Source: Rhodobiaceae bacterium | GTDB lineage: Bacteria; Pseudomonadota; Alphaproteobacteria; Rhizobiales; Tepidamorphaceae | Length of the DNA stretch: 41,858 bases | Assembly: GCA_007118805.1 (NCBI GenBank) | Contig: SKQW01000240.1 | Location: 1 to 41,858, forward strand | Direction of reading: 5' to 3' | Shown here: piece after piece, positions 33,306-41,858 of the stretch | How the letters are laid out: the number at the start of each line of letters is the position of its first letter | Numbering within the stretch: position 1 is the stretch's first letter | Program-made: the position numbers and the translations under genes | The notes under the pieces: model-generated | What the model was told of the DNA's origin: nothing | Seen by the model: only the letters and a program-made list of their open reading frames with translations | The model's database searches: none

Positions 33306-34613
33306 CTATGGTGCCTCGATCCGGATCATCTGTGGCGCGGCCGCGATGTGATTGTCGCTCTCGATGGCCTCCAACGCCTTGCGAATCTGCAACTCGGTCG
33401 TCTCATGGGTGATCAGCACCACCCGGCGCGCCACCGGCGTTTGCGACTGCGCCGCGCGCCCGTCCTTCTGGACGATGCTCTCCAGGGATATTTCCTGCTC
33501 CGCCATGCGCCTGGCAATGGCAGCAAAGGCGCCCGGCCGATCGTAAAGCGACAGGCGAATGTAATAGCCGCCTTCATGGGCGCGCATGCGGGCCCGGCGA
33601 TAGGGGGCAAGATCGGTCGCGGGAATTCCGAAGGGCGGCTGGCGGAAGCCGCGCGCGACATCGACGATATCACTCACCACGGCGGACGCTGTGGCCGAGC
33701 CCCCCGCGCCGGGCCCGACAAGCATCACCTCGCCGATCTCGTCGCCATCGATAGCAACGGCATTAAGCACTCCCTTGACCCCGGCAATCGCCGAGTTCCG
33801 CGGCACCATGGTGGGTGTCACACGCTGTTCGATTCCGGTATCGGTGCGCCGGGCAACGCCCAGCAGCTTGATCCGGTAGCCCAGTTCGGCGGCGGCCTCC
33901 AGATCCTCGGTGGTGATCGACGAGATGCCCTCGAGATGGATGGAATCGACGTCGATGGCGGTCGCGAAGGCCACCGCGCTCAGCAGCGCCAGCTTGTGCG
34001 CGGAATCCTGCCCCCCAATGTCGAAGGTGGGATCGGCCTCGGCATAGCCGAGCTTCTGGGCTTCGGCCAGACAGGCTTCGAAGGAGAGCCCTTCCTCCTC
34101 CATCCGGGTGAGGATGTAATTGCAGGTCCCGTTCAGGATGCCGTAGACGCGCGTGACCCGGTTGCCGGCGGCGGCCTCTCGCAATGTCTTGACGATGGGA
34201 ATGCCGCCGGCAACGGCGGCCTCGAAACCGATCGTCGCCCCGCGATCCTCCGCCAGCCTGGCAAGTTCCACACCATGCGCGGCCAAGAGCGCCTTGTTGG
34301 CGCTCACCACCGGCTTGCCTGCGTCGAGCGCGGCGGCCACCGCGGCGTGCGCCGGGTCGCCCTCCCCGCCGATCAGCTCAACGAACAGATCGATGTCGGG
34401 CGACCTGGCCAGTTCGACCGGATCGTCGTGCCAGGCGACCCCGGTCAGATCGATGCCGCGATCGCGGTCACGCGCGCGCGCCGCCACCGCCTGCACGCGG
34501 ATCGCTTGCCCGGCGCGGGCCGCGACATGCTCGGCTTTCTCCGTCAGCAACTTGTAGACCGCGCATCCGACCGTTCCCAACCCGGCCAGACCCACCCGCA
34601 AAGGCTCCGGCAT
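33306..34613 (-). CDS. hom: Homoserine dehydrogenase
   Basis: A 435-residue cytosolic enzyme reducing aspartate semialdehyde to homoserine, for threonine and methionine. It has the NAD(P)-binding GLAGLGTVGCAVYKLL, the catalytic-domain segment GILNGTCNYILTRMEEEG with ADPTFDIGGQDSAHKLALL, and a C-terminal ACT domain (about 355-430) starting near YIRLSLYDRPGAFAAIARRMAEQ, which usually binds threonine as feedback inhibitor. It is monofunctional, with no aspartokinase part. It lies between the aminotransferase (48-base gap) and glpX (11-base gap). Confidence 0.96.
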   Translation of the reverse strand: MPEPLRVGLAGLGTVGCAVYKLLTEKAEHVAARAGQAIRVQAVAARARDRDRGIDLTGVAWHDDPVELARSPDIDLFVELIGGEGDPAHAAVAAALDAGKPVVSANKALLAAHGVELARLAEDRGATIGFEAAVAGGIPIVKTLREAAAGNRVTRVYGILNGTCNYILTRMEEEGLSFEACLAEAQKLGYAEADPTFDIGGQDSAHKLALLSAVAFATAIDVDSIHLEGISSITTEDLEAAAELGYRIKLLGVARRTDTGIEQRVTPTMVPRNSAIAGVKGVLNAVAIDGDEIGEVMLVGPGAGGSATASAVVSDIVDVARGFRQPPFGIPATDLAPYRRARMRAHEGGYYIRLSLYDRPGAFAAIARRMAEQEISLESIVQKDGRAAQSQTPVARRVVLITHETTELQIRKALEAIESDNHIAAAPQMIRIEAP

Positions 34614-34661
34614 CGCCCCTCGCCACCACTTGTTGTTGCGCCCCGAGCGCGCGGGAGTTCG

Positions 34662-35879
34662 TCAGCCGCGACTCGCCTCAAGGGCGACGACGTTGTGCAT
34701 CGTTTCCTCTGCGCTTGCAAGGAAACGACGGAGATTCCGCGCGGCCTGGCGGATGCGCTGCTCGTTCTCCACAAGCGCGATGCGCACATGGCCTTCGCCG
34801 TCCTCGCCAAAGCCGATTCCCGGCGAGACGGCGAGGTCTGCCTTCTCGACCAAAAGCTTGGAGAATTCGAGCGAGCCGATGTGCCGGAGGTTGTCGGGGA
34901 TCGGCGCCCAGGCGAACATCGTCGCGCTCGGCCGGGGTATCGGCCAGCCCGCCCGGTCAAAGGATTCCACGAGAACATCGCGCCGCCGCCGGTAGGTCTG
35001 GCGAATCTCGTCGACCACCGAATCCGGCCCGTTCAACGCCGCCGTGGCGGCGACCTGTACCGGCGTGAACGCACCGTAGTCGAGATAGGACTTCACGCGG
35101 GCAAGGGCGGCCAGAAGCCGCTCATTACCCACCGCGAACCCGACGCGCCATCCCGGCATGGAATAGGTCTTCGAGACCGATGAGAACTCCACCGCGACGT
35201 CCATGGCTCCCCTGACCTGGAGCACCGAGGGCGGCGGATCGTCGAAATAGATCTCCGCGTAGGCGATGTCGGACAGTACGAACAGCTCGTGCCTGCGCGC
35301 AAAGGCGATAACCTCGGCATAGAAGTCGAGATCGGCCGAATAGCCGGTCGGATTGGCGGGGTAATTGAGCACCACGGCGATGGGCTTGGGCACCGAATGG
35401 GTGATGGCCCGTTCCATGGCGCGCAGGAACTCCTCGTCCGGGCGGGCGGGAAGCTGACGGATCGAACCGCCCGACATGATGACCCCGAACTGATGGATCG
35501 GATAGGTCGGGTTAGGCACCAGGACGACATCGCCGGGCGCCACGATCGCCTGGGCCATATTGGCGAAGCCTTCCTTCGACCCGATCGTGGCGACGACCTG
35601 GGTCTCGGGGTCGAGCCGCACACCGAAACGGCGCTCATAGTAGCTGGCCTGGGCGCGGCGCAGGCCCGGTATTCCCCGCGATGCGGAATAGCGGTGGGTG
35701 CGCGGCCGGCCGACGGTCTCGACCAGCTTGTCGACAATGTGCTGAGGCGTCGCCAGGTCCGGGTTGCCCATGCCGAGATCCACGATGTCGGCCCCGGCGG
35801 CCCGTGCCTTCGCCTTGAAGGCATTGACCTGCTCGAAGACATAGGGCGGCAATCGCTTGATGCGGTGAAACTCGCTCAT
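34662..35879 (-). CDS. PLP-dependent class I/II aminotransferase (LL-DAP aminotransferase/AlaC-like)
   Basis: A 405-residue fold-type I aminotransferase. Motifs are [59 protein letters not shown], and the PLP Lys in [19 protein letters not shown] (near residue 240). Conserved Arg in [10 protein letters not shown] binds the substrate carboxylate. This group is usually labelled LL-diaminopimelate aminotransferase, but many proteobacterial members resemble AlaC and probably use alanine, glutamate or methionine-type substrates; the sequence alone does not decide. Its place directly before homoserine dehydrogenase suggests a role in aspartate-family or related amino-acid metabolism. A lipoprotein gene sits 24 bases upstream. 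Confidence 0.92.
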   Translation of the reverse strand: MSEFHRIKRLPPYVFEQVNAFKAKARAAGADIVDLGMGNPDLATPQHIVDKLVETVGRPRTHRYSASRGIPGLRRAQASYYERRFGVRLDPETQVVATIGSKEGFANMAQAIVAPGDVVLVPNPTYPIHQFGVIMSGGSIRQLPARPDEEFLRAMERAITHSVPKPIAVVLNYPANPTGYSADLDFYAEVIAFARRHELFVLSDIAYAEIYFDDPPPSVLQVRGAMDVAVEFSSVSKTYSMPGWRVGFAVGNERLLAALARVKSYLDYGAFTPVQVAATAALNGPDSVVDEIRQTYRRRRDVLVESFDRAGWPIPRPSATMFAWAPIPDNLRHIGSLEFSKLLVEKADLAVSPGIGFGEDGEGHVRIALVENEQRIRQAARNLRRFLASAEETMHNVVALEASRG

Positions 35880-35903
35880 GGGAACGTCCCCTCCCCCGGC
35901 CGG

Positions 35904-36185
35904 TCAGGAGCTGCGGCCAGTGCGCTCGATGGCTTCCTCGGCCTCGCGAATCCGGTTCTCGCGCGCCTCCTCGAGATCCTCTTCGAGCTGGCGCAACTCG
36001 TCGGCCGAGCGCGTGCGCGGCTCCCGGTCCGGTGCCAGATTGATGTTCGGGAAGGCCTCGGCCGGGGCCGAGCGGATGTTGTCCGGCACATCCGCCATGA
36101 GATACGGCACGCGTTGCCCGGCGCAGCCCATGACAATCGAGGCTACAAGCATGAGGGCAATGCAAGTATGTCGGCATCCTGTCAT
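35904..36185 (-). CDS. Small lipoprotein with a charged C-terminal helix
   Basis: A 93-residue protein with a short signal ([14 protein letters not shown]) ending in the lipobox V-M-G-C, so lipidation at that Cys (residue 19) is likely although Met at -2 is unusual. The mature part is acidic and ends in a long charged helix ([20 protein letters not shown] onward) of coiled-coil type. The start at 36185 is chosen because the signal begins there; an in-frame Met at 36257 lies in the divergent promoter region. The aminotransferase gene follows after 24 bases on the same strand, and phaC is divergent. I know no function for it. Confidence 0.75.
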   Translation of the reverse strand: MTGCRHTCIALMLVASIVMGCAGQRVPYLMADVPDNIRSAPAEAFPNINLAPDREPRTRSADELRQLEEDLEEARENRIREAEEAIERTGRSS

Positions 36186-36318
36186 ATTGCGGAACGACCC
36201 TTGCGCTGCAAACGACCATCGCGGGAGATCCGCCGGAGGCCCGATTGCAATTGGCACTATGCGGTCACTATGTCAAAACGAGGACCGAAGCGCTACGGGA
36301 CAATGGGCGGTTTCAGCC

Positions 36319-38127
36319 ATGAAGGACACCCCGGACCAGACTGACGGCCCCGCCTTTCGCGTGCGCGACCAGGAGGCCTTTGCGCGCAACATGGCGCGGC
36401 TGGCCGAAGAAGGCGGCAAGGCGCTGGCTGCCATCGTCGAGCCGCGCCAATCGGACGATGCCAGCGCGCTTTATGCCGAGGAGATGAAGCAGGCCGCCGC
36501 GACCCTGAACGAGGTGGCGCAGAAATGGCTGGCCGATCCCCAGCGCGCCATGCTGGCCCAGACGGAATTGTGGCGGGGCTATCTCGAACTGTGGACATCG
36601 GCGCTGCACCGCGCCGCGGGCGAGCAGGCGCCTCCGGTGGCTGCGCCGAAGCCGGGCGATCGGCGTTTCGCTGATGAAGCCTGGCAGGACAACCCGATGT
36701 TCGAGTTCGTCAAGCAGGCCTATCTGTTCACCACGCGCTGGGCCGAGCGCATGGTGGAGGAAGCCGACGACATTGACGAGCATACGCGGCACAAGGCGCG
36801 CTTCTATGTCCGACAGATCGCCAACGCGCTGTCGCCGACCAACTTTGTCCTGACCAATCCGGAATTGCTACGCGAAACGCTCGACAGCAACGGCGAGAAC
36901 CTCGTGCGCGGCATGCAGATGCTGGCCGAGGACATCAAGCTCGGTAAGGGCGAGCTGCGGATCCGGCAGACCGACCCGACCAAGTTCGAGGTCGGCGAGA
37001 ACCTTGCCACCACGCCGGGCAAGGTGGTCTGGCAGAACCCGCTGATGCAGCTCATCCAGTACGAGCCCGCCACGGACGAGGTGTCCAAGCGCCCCCTGCT
37101 CATCGTGCCGCCCTGGATCAACAAGTTCTACGTGCTGGATCTCACGCCCGAGAAATCGATGATCCGGTGGCTGGTCGAGCAGGGCCACACCGTCTTCGTC
37201 ATCTCCTGGGTCAACCCTGACGCGACGCTCGCGCGTAAGTCGTTCGAGGACTACATGCGCGAAGGGATCTTCGAGGCCCTCGGCGCCATCGAGCAGGCGA
37301 CCGGCGAGCGCCAGGTGAACGCCGTCGGCTACTGTGTCGGGGGCACGCTGCTGGCCGTTGCGCTGGCCTACATGGCCGATCAGGGCGACGACCGCATCGC
37401 CAGCGCGACCCTTCTGACCGCCCAGATCGATTTCACCCATGCCGGCGATCTCAAGGTCTTCGTCGACGAAGCGCAGATCCGCGCCGTCGAACAGGACATG
37501 GAGCGCCGAGGGTATCTCGAGGGCCGGCGCATGGCCGCAGCCTTCAATCTGCTGCGCTCGAACGATCTCATCTGGCCTTATGTCGTCAGCAACTATCTGC
37601 GCGGCCGGGCGCCCTTCCCCTTCGACCTGCTTTACTGGAATTCCGATTCGACCCGCATGCCGGCGGCCAACCACTCCTTCTATCTGCGCAACTGCTACCT
37701 GGAGAACCGGCTGTCGCGGGGCGAGATGGAGGTCGGCGGCGTCAAGCTAGACCTTGGGAAGGTGAAAGTCCCGATCTACAATCTGGCAACCCGCGAAGAC
37801 CATATCGCGCCAGCAAAATCGGTTTTCGTCGGGTCGCGCTTGTTCGGCGGGCCGGTGCGCTACGTTGTGGCTGGATCAGGCCACATCGCCGGCGTGGTCA
37901 ATCCGCCGGCCAAGGGCAAGTATCAGTACTGGGCGGGGGCCAAACCAAGCGGCGATTTCGACGTCTGGCTGGCCAAGGCCAAGGAGCGCCCCGGCTCGTG
38001 GTGGCCCGACTGGCAGGCATGGCTGAAAAAGCACGACAAGACACGGGTCCCCGCGCGCCCGGTCGGCGGCGGCAGGCTCCAGCCGATCGAGGATGCGCCG
38101 GGCTCCTATGTGCGGGTGCGCGACTGA
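36319..38127 (+). CDS. phaC: Class I poly(3-hydroxyalkanoate) synthase
   Basis: A 602-residue synthase polymerising short-chain (R)-3-hydroxyacyl-CoA into polyhydroxyalkanoate, active at granules. The lipase-like box is GYCVGGT with nucleophile C339; D494 ([11 protein letters not shown]) and H522 ([12 protein letters not shown]) complete the triad. The N-terminal region (about 1-240) is the class I amino-terminal domain. The length fits class I synthases (C. necator PhaC is 589). The start at 36319 ([10 protein letters not shown]) is in-frame with no better upstream ATG. It is divergent from the lipoprotein/aminotransferase run, with 133 bases for promoters. No phaA, phaB or phasin gene is in the window. 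Confidence 0.96.
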   Translation: MKDTPDQTDGPAFRVRDQEAFARNMARLAEEGGKALAAIVEPRQSDDASALYAEEMKQAAATLNEVAQKWLADPQRAMLAQTELWRGYLELWTSALHRAAGEQAPPVAAPKPGDRRFADEAWQDNPMFEFVKQAYLFTTRWAERMVEEADDIDEHTRHKARFYVRQIANALSPTNFVLTNPELLRETLDSNGENLVRGMQMLAEDIKLGKGELRIRQTDPTKFEVGENLATTPGKVVWQNPLMQLIQYEPATDEVSKRPLLIVPPWINKFYVLDLTPEKSMIRWLVEQGHTVFVISWVNPDATLARKSFEDYMREGIFEALGAIEQATGERQVNAVGYCVGGTLLAVALAYMADQGDDRIASATLLTAQIDFTHAGDLKVFVDEAQIRAVEQDMERRGYLEGRRMAAAFNLLRSNDLIWPYVVSNYLRGRAPFPFDLLYWNSDSTRMPAANHSFYLRNCYLENRLSRGEMEVGGVKLDLGKVKVPIYNLATREDHIAPAKSVFVGSRLFGGPVRYVVAGSGHIAGVVNPPAKGKYQYWAGAKPSGDFDVWLAKAKERPGSWWPDWQAWLKKHDKTRVPARPVGGGRLQPIEDAPGSYVRVRD

Positions 38128-38161
38128 TCCGACCGTAGAGCGGGGATTGGCACAGCGTCGA

Positions 38162-38184
38162 GACCGGTCTATGCGGATCCGGTC
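38162..38184 (+). terminator. Hairpin after phaC
   Basis: GACCGG (38162-38167) pairs with CCGGTC (38179-38184) around an 11-base loop, 35 bases past the phaC stop and before the EamA start. No T-run follows, so it is a weak terminator candidate. Confidence 0.3.
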
Positions 38185-38213
38185 CTCCAGTCCGGCCGGG
38201 CCCTTCTGTCGTC

Positions 38214-39059
38214 ATGTCCCTCGCCGTCGTCTCCGCCGTGCTGTTTTCGGCTCTGCTGCATGCGAGCTGGAATGCCGTCGTGCGCTTCAATACCGACCGC
38301 CTCGCGGCGATCACGCTGCTCGCGGCATGTGCAATGCTGTTCGCGGCACCGCTCCTGTTCGTCGTGCCGCCTCCGCCGCCGGCCGCCTGGCCCTGGCTCG
38401 CCGCATCGACGCTGCTGCATGTGGGCTACAATTTGTTCCTTGCCACCGCCTATGCCCATGGCGAGTTGGGAAAGGTCTACCCGATCGCGCGGGGCACCGC
38501 GCCGCTGTTCACGCTTGCCATAAGCCTGATCGTCCTCGGCGAGCCGCTGTCAGCCTCCACCACGCTGGGGATCGTGGTGCTCGGGGCCGGGATCCTCGCG
38601 CTGACGCTCGATCAGGGCCTCAAGGGCCTGCGAGCAGCCAGGCGCGGGGTCGTCCTGGCGCTCGCCACGTCCTTGTTCATTGCCGGCTACACGATCACCG
38701 ACGGCCTGGGGGCGCGGGCCGCCGGTTCGCCACACGGCTTCGTCGTGTGGCTGTTCGTGCTCAACGGCCTGCCCCTACTCGGATATGCCCTGTGGACACG
38801 CGGGCCCGGGGATACGATCCGGATGATCGGCGGAAACTGGCGCGCGGGCCTGTTTGTCGGCCTCCTATCGCTGATCGCCTATTGGATCGTGATCTGGGCA
38901 ATGACGGTGGCGCCGATACCGGTCGTCGCGGCCTTGCGCGAGACGAGCGTGGTCATGGCCGTCGTGATCGGCGCGGTCTTTTTGGGCGAGCGCTTCACGC
39001 TGGCGAGACTGGTATCGGCGATGGTTGTCGTTTTGGGGCTCGTCGTCCTGCGCCTCTAG
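38214..39059 (+). CDS. EamA/DMT-superfamily transporter
   Basis: A 281-residue inner-membrane protein with ten hydrophobic helices in two EamA repeats. The first half has LLHASWNAVVRF and GYNLFLATAYAHGELGKVYPIARGTAPLFTLAISLIVLGEPLS; the second half ends with PIPVVAALRETSVVMAVVIGAVFLGERFTLARLVSAMVVVLGLVVL, the usual closing. The substrate is unknown; relatives export amino acids or metabolites. The gene follows phaC by 86 bases on the same strand. Its last 65 bases overlap, tail to tail, the 3' end of the GGDEF-EAL gene on the other strand. Confidence 0.9.
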   Translation: MSLAVVSAVLFSALLHASWNAVVRFNTDRLAAITLLAACAMLFAAPLLFVVPPPPPAAWPWLAASTLLHVGYNLFLATAYAHGELGKVYPIARGTAPLFTLAISLIVLGEPLSASTTLGIVVLGAGILALTLDQGLKGLRAARRGVVLALATSLFIAGYTITDGLGARAAGSPHGFVVWLFVLNGLPLLGYALWTRGPGDTIRMIGGNWRAGLFVGLLSLIAYWIVIWAMTVAPIPVVAALRETSVVMAVVIGAVFLGERFTLARLVSAMVVVLGLVVLRL

Positions 39060-41817
39060 CGCGCTTTCGGCGCTCCGGCAGCCGGGAAGTTTCCTCGCGT
39101 ATGTCTGCCGGTGCCAAGTCCCCGGAATTGTCAGGCGGCTGACGCAGGCAAGATATCCAGTCTCTCCGAGTCAGCAGCTGGGTAAGCTCCGTTTGGCAGA
39201 CCGGCGGGCTGAAGAAATGGCCCTGCCCCTCCACGCACCCGCGCGTTCGCAGGTGGCTGACCTGTCTTGCGGTCTCGATTCCTTCCGCGGTCGTTGAAAG
39301 GCCGAGCGCCGCGCCAAGGCCCAGCACGGCGCGGACAATGGCATCGGCGCCGGTGGACTCGGGCAGGTCGCCGACAAAGGAGCGATCGATCTTGAGGCGA
39401 TCGAAAGGAAAACTGCGCAGGCTGCTGAGCGACGAATAGCCGGTTCCGAAATCGTCCAGCGCCACCCGTACGCCAAGTGCGCGCAGCTCGTACAGTCGCT
39501 CCAAATGGCCCTCTCTGCTATTCAGCAGAACGGATTCGGTGACCTCCAGCTCCAGGCGCCGCGGATCCAGATCGTTGACGTCCAGGGCATGCCGGACCTT
39601 GTCGGGCAGCGCCGCATCACCCAGTTCGGCGACCGAGATGTTGACAGCCAGCATCACCTCGTCCGGCCAGTCGCGGGCAGCCGCACAGGCCGTACTGAGC
39701 ACCCAATTGCCAATCGGGACGATTAGCCCGGACACTTCGGCGACGGGTACGAAATCGCCGGGCATGATCAGCCCCCGCTCGGGATGGTGCCAGCGCAACA
39801 GGGCTTCCAGGCGAACCAGACGTCCGCTGTTGAGTTCGATAATCGGCTGATAGGCCACCTCGAGTTCGCCGCGCTCGATGGCCGCCTGAAGATCGAGCCG
39901 GAGGAGACGGTGCGACTGCATATCGGCTTCCATATGCGCCTCGAAGATCCGGAAGCTTCCCGATTTCTGCGCCTTCGCGCGGTAAAGCGCCAGGTCCGCG
40001 CGGGTCAGGAGAAGGTCGGCCTGAGTTCCGTGGTCCGGCGCCAACGCGACCCCGATGCTGGCCGCAACGAAGACCTCGCGCCCTGCGATCCTGAACGGCG
40101 CCGTAAGGGCGCTGGCGATACGTCGCGCCACCGCCACCACATCACTCTCTTCAACGGGCCCGGGTTGGATGATCGCGAACTCGTCGCCGCCGAGCCGCGC
40201 CACGGTATCCTCCTGGCGGACGATCGCCCGCAGCCTGCCCGCTACCTGCTGGAGCAAGGCGTCACCGGCAGGATGACCCAGCGAGTCATTGATTGATTTG
40301 AAGCCGTCGAGATCAATCGAATACAGCGCGAGTTCGCCGCGCCTGCGCTTGTCCTGCAGCGCCTTCTCCAACGTCTCCGCGAAGTGCTTGCGGTTGGCAA
40401 GGTCCGTCAACGAATCGTTCTGCGCCAGGCGCGCAAGCTCCTGATGGACGCGCTTGCGCCGCGTGATGTCCCGGAAGAACACCGCAAGGCCTTCCGCGCT
40501 GGGTACGGCATTCACCTCAAAGCACATGTCGTATCCAGGAAGCCATCCCTCGGCCTGGGTAGGCTGTCCGGTCTGAAGGGCCCGGAGATAAGGAGGCTCG
40601 AACACCGCCCGCGCCTGAGGAAACAGCTCCCACAGGGGCTTGCCCAGGGCAAAGTCGCTGTACGCCTCAAATAACTCTCGCGCATGTCGGTTGGCGTAGG
40701 TAACCCGCCACTGCCGATCTAGGACGATTACGCTGTCGGTCATGCTCGACAGGACAAGCGAAAGCCGCTCCTTGCTTTCGACCAGTTGCTGCGCCGAGCG
40801 CTCCGTCTCGCGCTGCAATTTCATCTCCTCCGCCAGAATCCAGTGTTCGCGCAGCCCGAGCACCACGACGAACAGGACCAGCACCGGTATCAGCAGCACA
40901 TGATGCGGCCCGGCATTGGCGATAATGGTAATCCCCAGTCCAATAAGCACTGCGCCCGTCGACAGCGCCGGCACCAGAGCCTCTTGGCGTGTACGTTGGC
41001 GCGCGCTGGATTTCGGTGCGAGACCGCTCGATGTCGGATCCTGGCCCCTATTGAGCAGGGCCCCCCATACGAGGAATCCGAAGGCCGCCGTCCAAGCCAT
41101 GCCGTAAAGCCTTTCCGGCGTGTAGGTTCCAAGGATCAAATCCTGCCCGTAGAGCGGCTTGGTCAACGCCTGCGCGACAACGAACAGGCCGATCAGAACT
41201 GTCTGGAAGCCGATGGGCCTGGTGCCGTACAGCCCCACGCTCACCACGAAGAACACCGCGACGCTTAGCCACAGTGCCGGATAGGCGAAGGCGACGAGTG
41301 ACGACACCGGATCGAGCGCCGCCTCGACCATCAGCGGGAGGTAGTAACCAAGCCCCACCGCGGTGACAGCGCAAAGGGCAAGCGCGAAATTCGCGAACTG
41401 GATTCGGGACGGTTCAGTTCTCTTCAGCGAGAACTGAAACAGACCGCTGATGAAAAACATGGCGCTCACGAGATAGGTGATGTCGGCGACGTTGGGTGCC
41501 GGCACGGTTTCATGCGTCAGCGCGAAGGAGACCCAGATCAGGGTTCCTGTCATCCACAGGAAGCAGCCGATCGCAAAGCGCTGCCAGCCGCGCCGCACGA
41601 AGCCATCGGACCTGGATGCGGCATGGAGGCAGGCAAGAGCCGCTAGAAGCGGCGCGATGATCCAAGCGACATCAACCCACAGCTCGGTCCCAAGGGCGCT
41701 GAAACCGACGATGGCTGGAACGCGATGGAACAGCCCGATGACGGCAAGAAGCGCGGCGAAGACAACGCCGCGCTGCACCGATTCCGGTAGCCCATGTCCA
41801 AGTGCACGAGTCACCAT
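38995..41817 (-). CDS. Membrane PAS-GGDEF-EAL protein (c-di-GMP turnover)
   Basis: A 940-residue protein. It has about nine N-terminal helices (about 15-320), a PAS domain (about 345-455), a GGDEF domain (about 465-625) with RLGGDEF (543-547) intact and the inhibitory I-site R534-Q-E-D537 five residues before it, and an EAL domain (about 640-880) with E671-A-L, NIS, DDFGTGYSSL, KIDRSFV and TAEGIE all kept. Both diguanylate cyclase and phosphodiesterase activities are therefore possible; which dominates cannot be told. It ends in a basic tail (about 890-940) without a known domain. The start at 41817 is uncertain: the frame stays open to the window edge, with only 13 more codons visible and no good ribosome site at proper spacing. 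Its 3' end overlaps the EamA gene by 65 bases. Confidence 0.93.
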   Translation of the reverse strand: MVTRALGHGLPESVQRGVVFAALLAVIGLFHRVPAIVGFSALGTELWVDVAWIIAPLLAALACLHAASRSDGFVRRGWQRFAIGCFLWMTGTLIWVSFALTHETVPAPNVADITYLVSAMFFISGLFQFSLKRTEPSRIQFANFALALCAVTAVGLGYYLPLMVEAALDPVSSLVAFAYPALWLSVAVFFVVSVGLYGTRPIGFQTVLIGLFVVAQALTKPLYGQDLILGTYTPERLYGMAWTAAFGFLVWGALLNRGQDPTSSGLAPKSSARQRTRQEALVPALSTGAVLIGLGITIIANAGPHHVLLIPVLVLFVVVLGLREHWILAEEMKLQRETERSAQQLVESKERLSLVLSSMTDSVIVLDRQWRVTYANRHARELFEAYSDFALGKPLWELFPQARAVFEPPYLRALQTGQPTQAEGWLPGYDMCFEVNAVPSAEGLAVFFRDITRRKRVHQELARLAQNDSLTDLANRKHFAETLEKALQDKRRRGELALYSIDLDGFKSINDSLGHPAGDALLQQVAGRLRAIVRQEDTVARLGGDEFAIIQPGPVEESDVVAVARRIASALTAPFRIAGREVFVAASIGVALAPDHGTQADLLLTRADLALYRAKAQKSGSFRIFEAHMEADMQSHRLLRLDLQAAIERGELEVAYQPIIELNSGRLVRLEALLRWHHPERGLIMPGDFVPVAEVSGLIVPIGNWVLSTACAAARDWPDEVMLAVNISVAELGDAALPDKVRHALDVNDLDPRRLELEVTESVLLNSREGHLERLYELRALGVRVALDDFGTGYSSLSSLRSFPFDRLKIDRSFVGDLPESTGADAIVRAVLGLGAALGLSTTAEGIETARQVSHLRTRGCVEGQGHFFSPPVCQTELTQLLTRRDWISCLRQPPDNSGDLAPADIREETSRLPERRKRARGAGRRAPKRQPSPIPVSPA

Positions 41818-41858
41818 CTCCCCGGCGGCGCCTTTTGGCTCGCTCCGGTGAACTCGAC

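Noticed and set aside
33348-35183. A 611-codon open frame antisense to hom and the aminotransferase
   Set aside because: It spans two unmistakable genes and the gap between them on the other strand, and shows no recognisable motif.
36319-38127. A possible complete polyhydroxyalkanoate operon
   Set aside because: Only phaC is present; the neighbours are a transporter and an amino-acid operon, with no phaA, phaB or phasin.

Overview
The window looks like chromosomal DNA of a high-GC alphaproteobacterium. The evidence is strong GC bias at third codon positions, the order Atm1-type ABC exporter, psd, pssA, a cysE followed by a DUF3126 gene, a CHCC zinc-finger protein, an aminotransferase-hom-glpX-recJ run facing a class I PHA synthase, and LysM/LOG neighbours. 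I cannot fix the order (Hyphomicrobiales or Rhodospirillales are both possible). I see no phage, insertion sequence, CRISPR array, tRNA or rRNA. Apart from the RND pump cut by the left edge and the GGDEF-EAL gene whose start lies at the right edge, the genes appear intact.

Layout. 1-2135 (+): the C-terminal end of an RND efflux permease and a DUF418 membrane protein. 2161-7711 (-): an envelope operon reading LysM protein, Atm1-like ABC exporter, psd, pssA. 7939-8541 (+): a LOG-family phosphoribohydrolase, divergent from the LysM gene. 8542-8921: a non-coding gap with hairpins and a perfect 13-bp palindrome. 8922-12038 (-): cysS, a 45-residue membrane peptide and cimA, overlapping or nearly touching. 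12230-14661 (-): a secreted four-cysteine protein and a second LysM protein carrying a W-K-P-S repeat. 14966-18427 (-): a cassette of DoxX, a metallo-beta-lactamase-fold protein with an altered metal site, an FAD monooxygenase and DUF2783.

18712-21016 (+): a tandem-PilZ protein, an exported LapG-type cysteine protease and a membrane-anchored unknown. 21059-23954 (-): DUF3126, cysE and two overlapping alpha/beta hydrolases. 24144-30372 (+): a CHCC zinc-finger protein, an FAD monooxygenase, an orphan DUF4118-PAS-HisKA_2 histidine kinase, a third alpha/beta hydrolase and an NfeD-slipin pair. 30403-36185 (-): lipoprotein, PLP aminotransferase, homoserine dehydrogenase, glpX and recJ. 36319-39059 (+): PHA synthase and an EamA transporter. 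38995-41817 (-): a membrane PAS-GGDEF-EAL protein whose end overlaps the EamA gene.

Three themes run through the window. The first is envelope construction: phosphatidylethanolamine synthesis, two anchored LysM proteins, and NfeD-slipin. The second is amino-acid supply: citramalate/isoleucine, serine to cysteine, cysteinyl-tRNA, homoserine. The third is c-di-GMP output: tandem PilZ, a LapG-type protease and a GGDEF-EAL enzyme. The least explained pieces are the paired LysM proteins (one with a roughly 72-residue repeat), the small peptide in the cysS-cimA operon, the PilZ-protease-unknown trio, and the DoxX/MBL/FAD/DUF2783 cassette.
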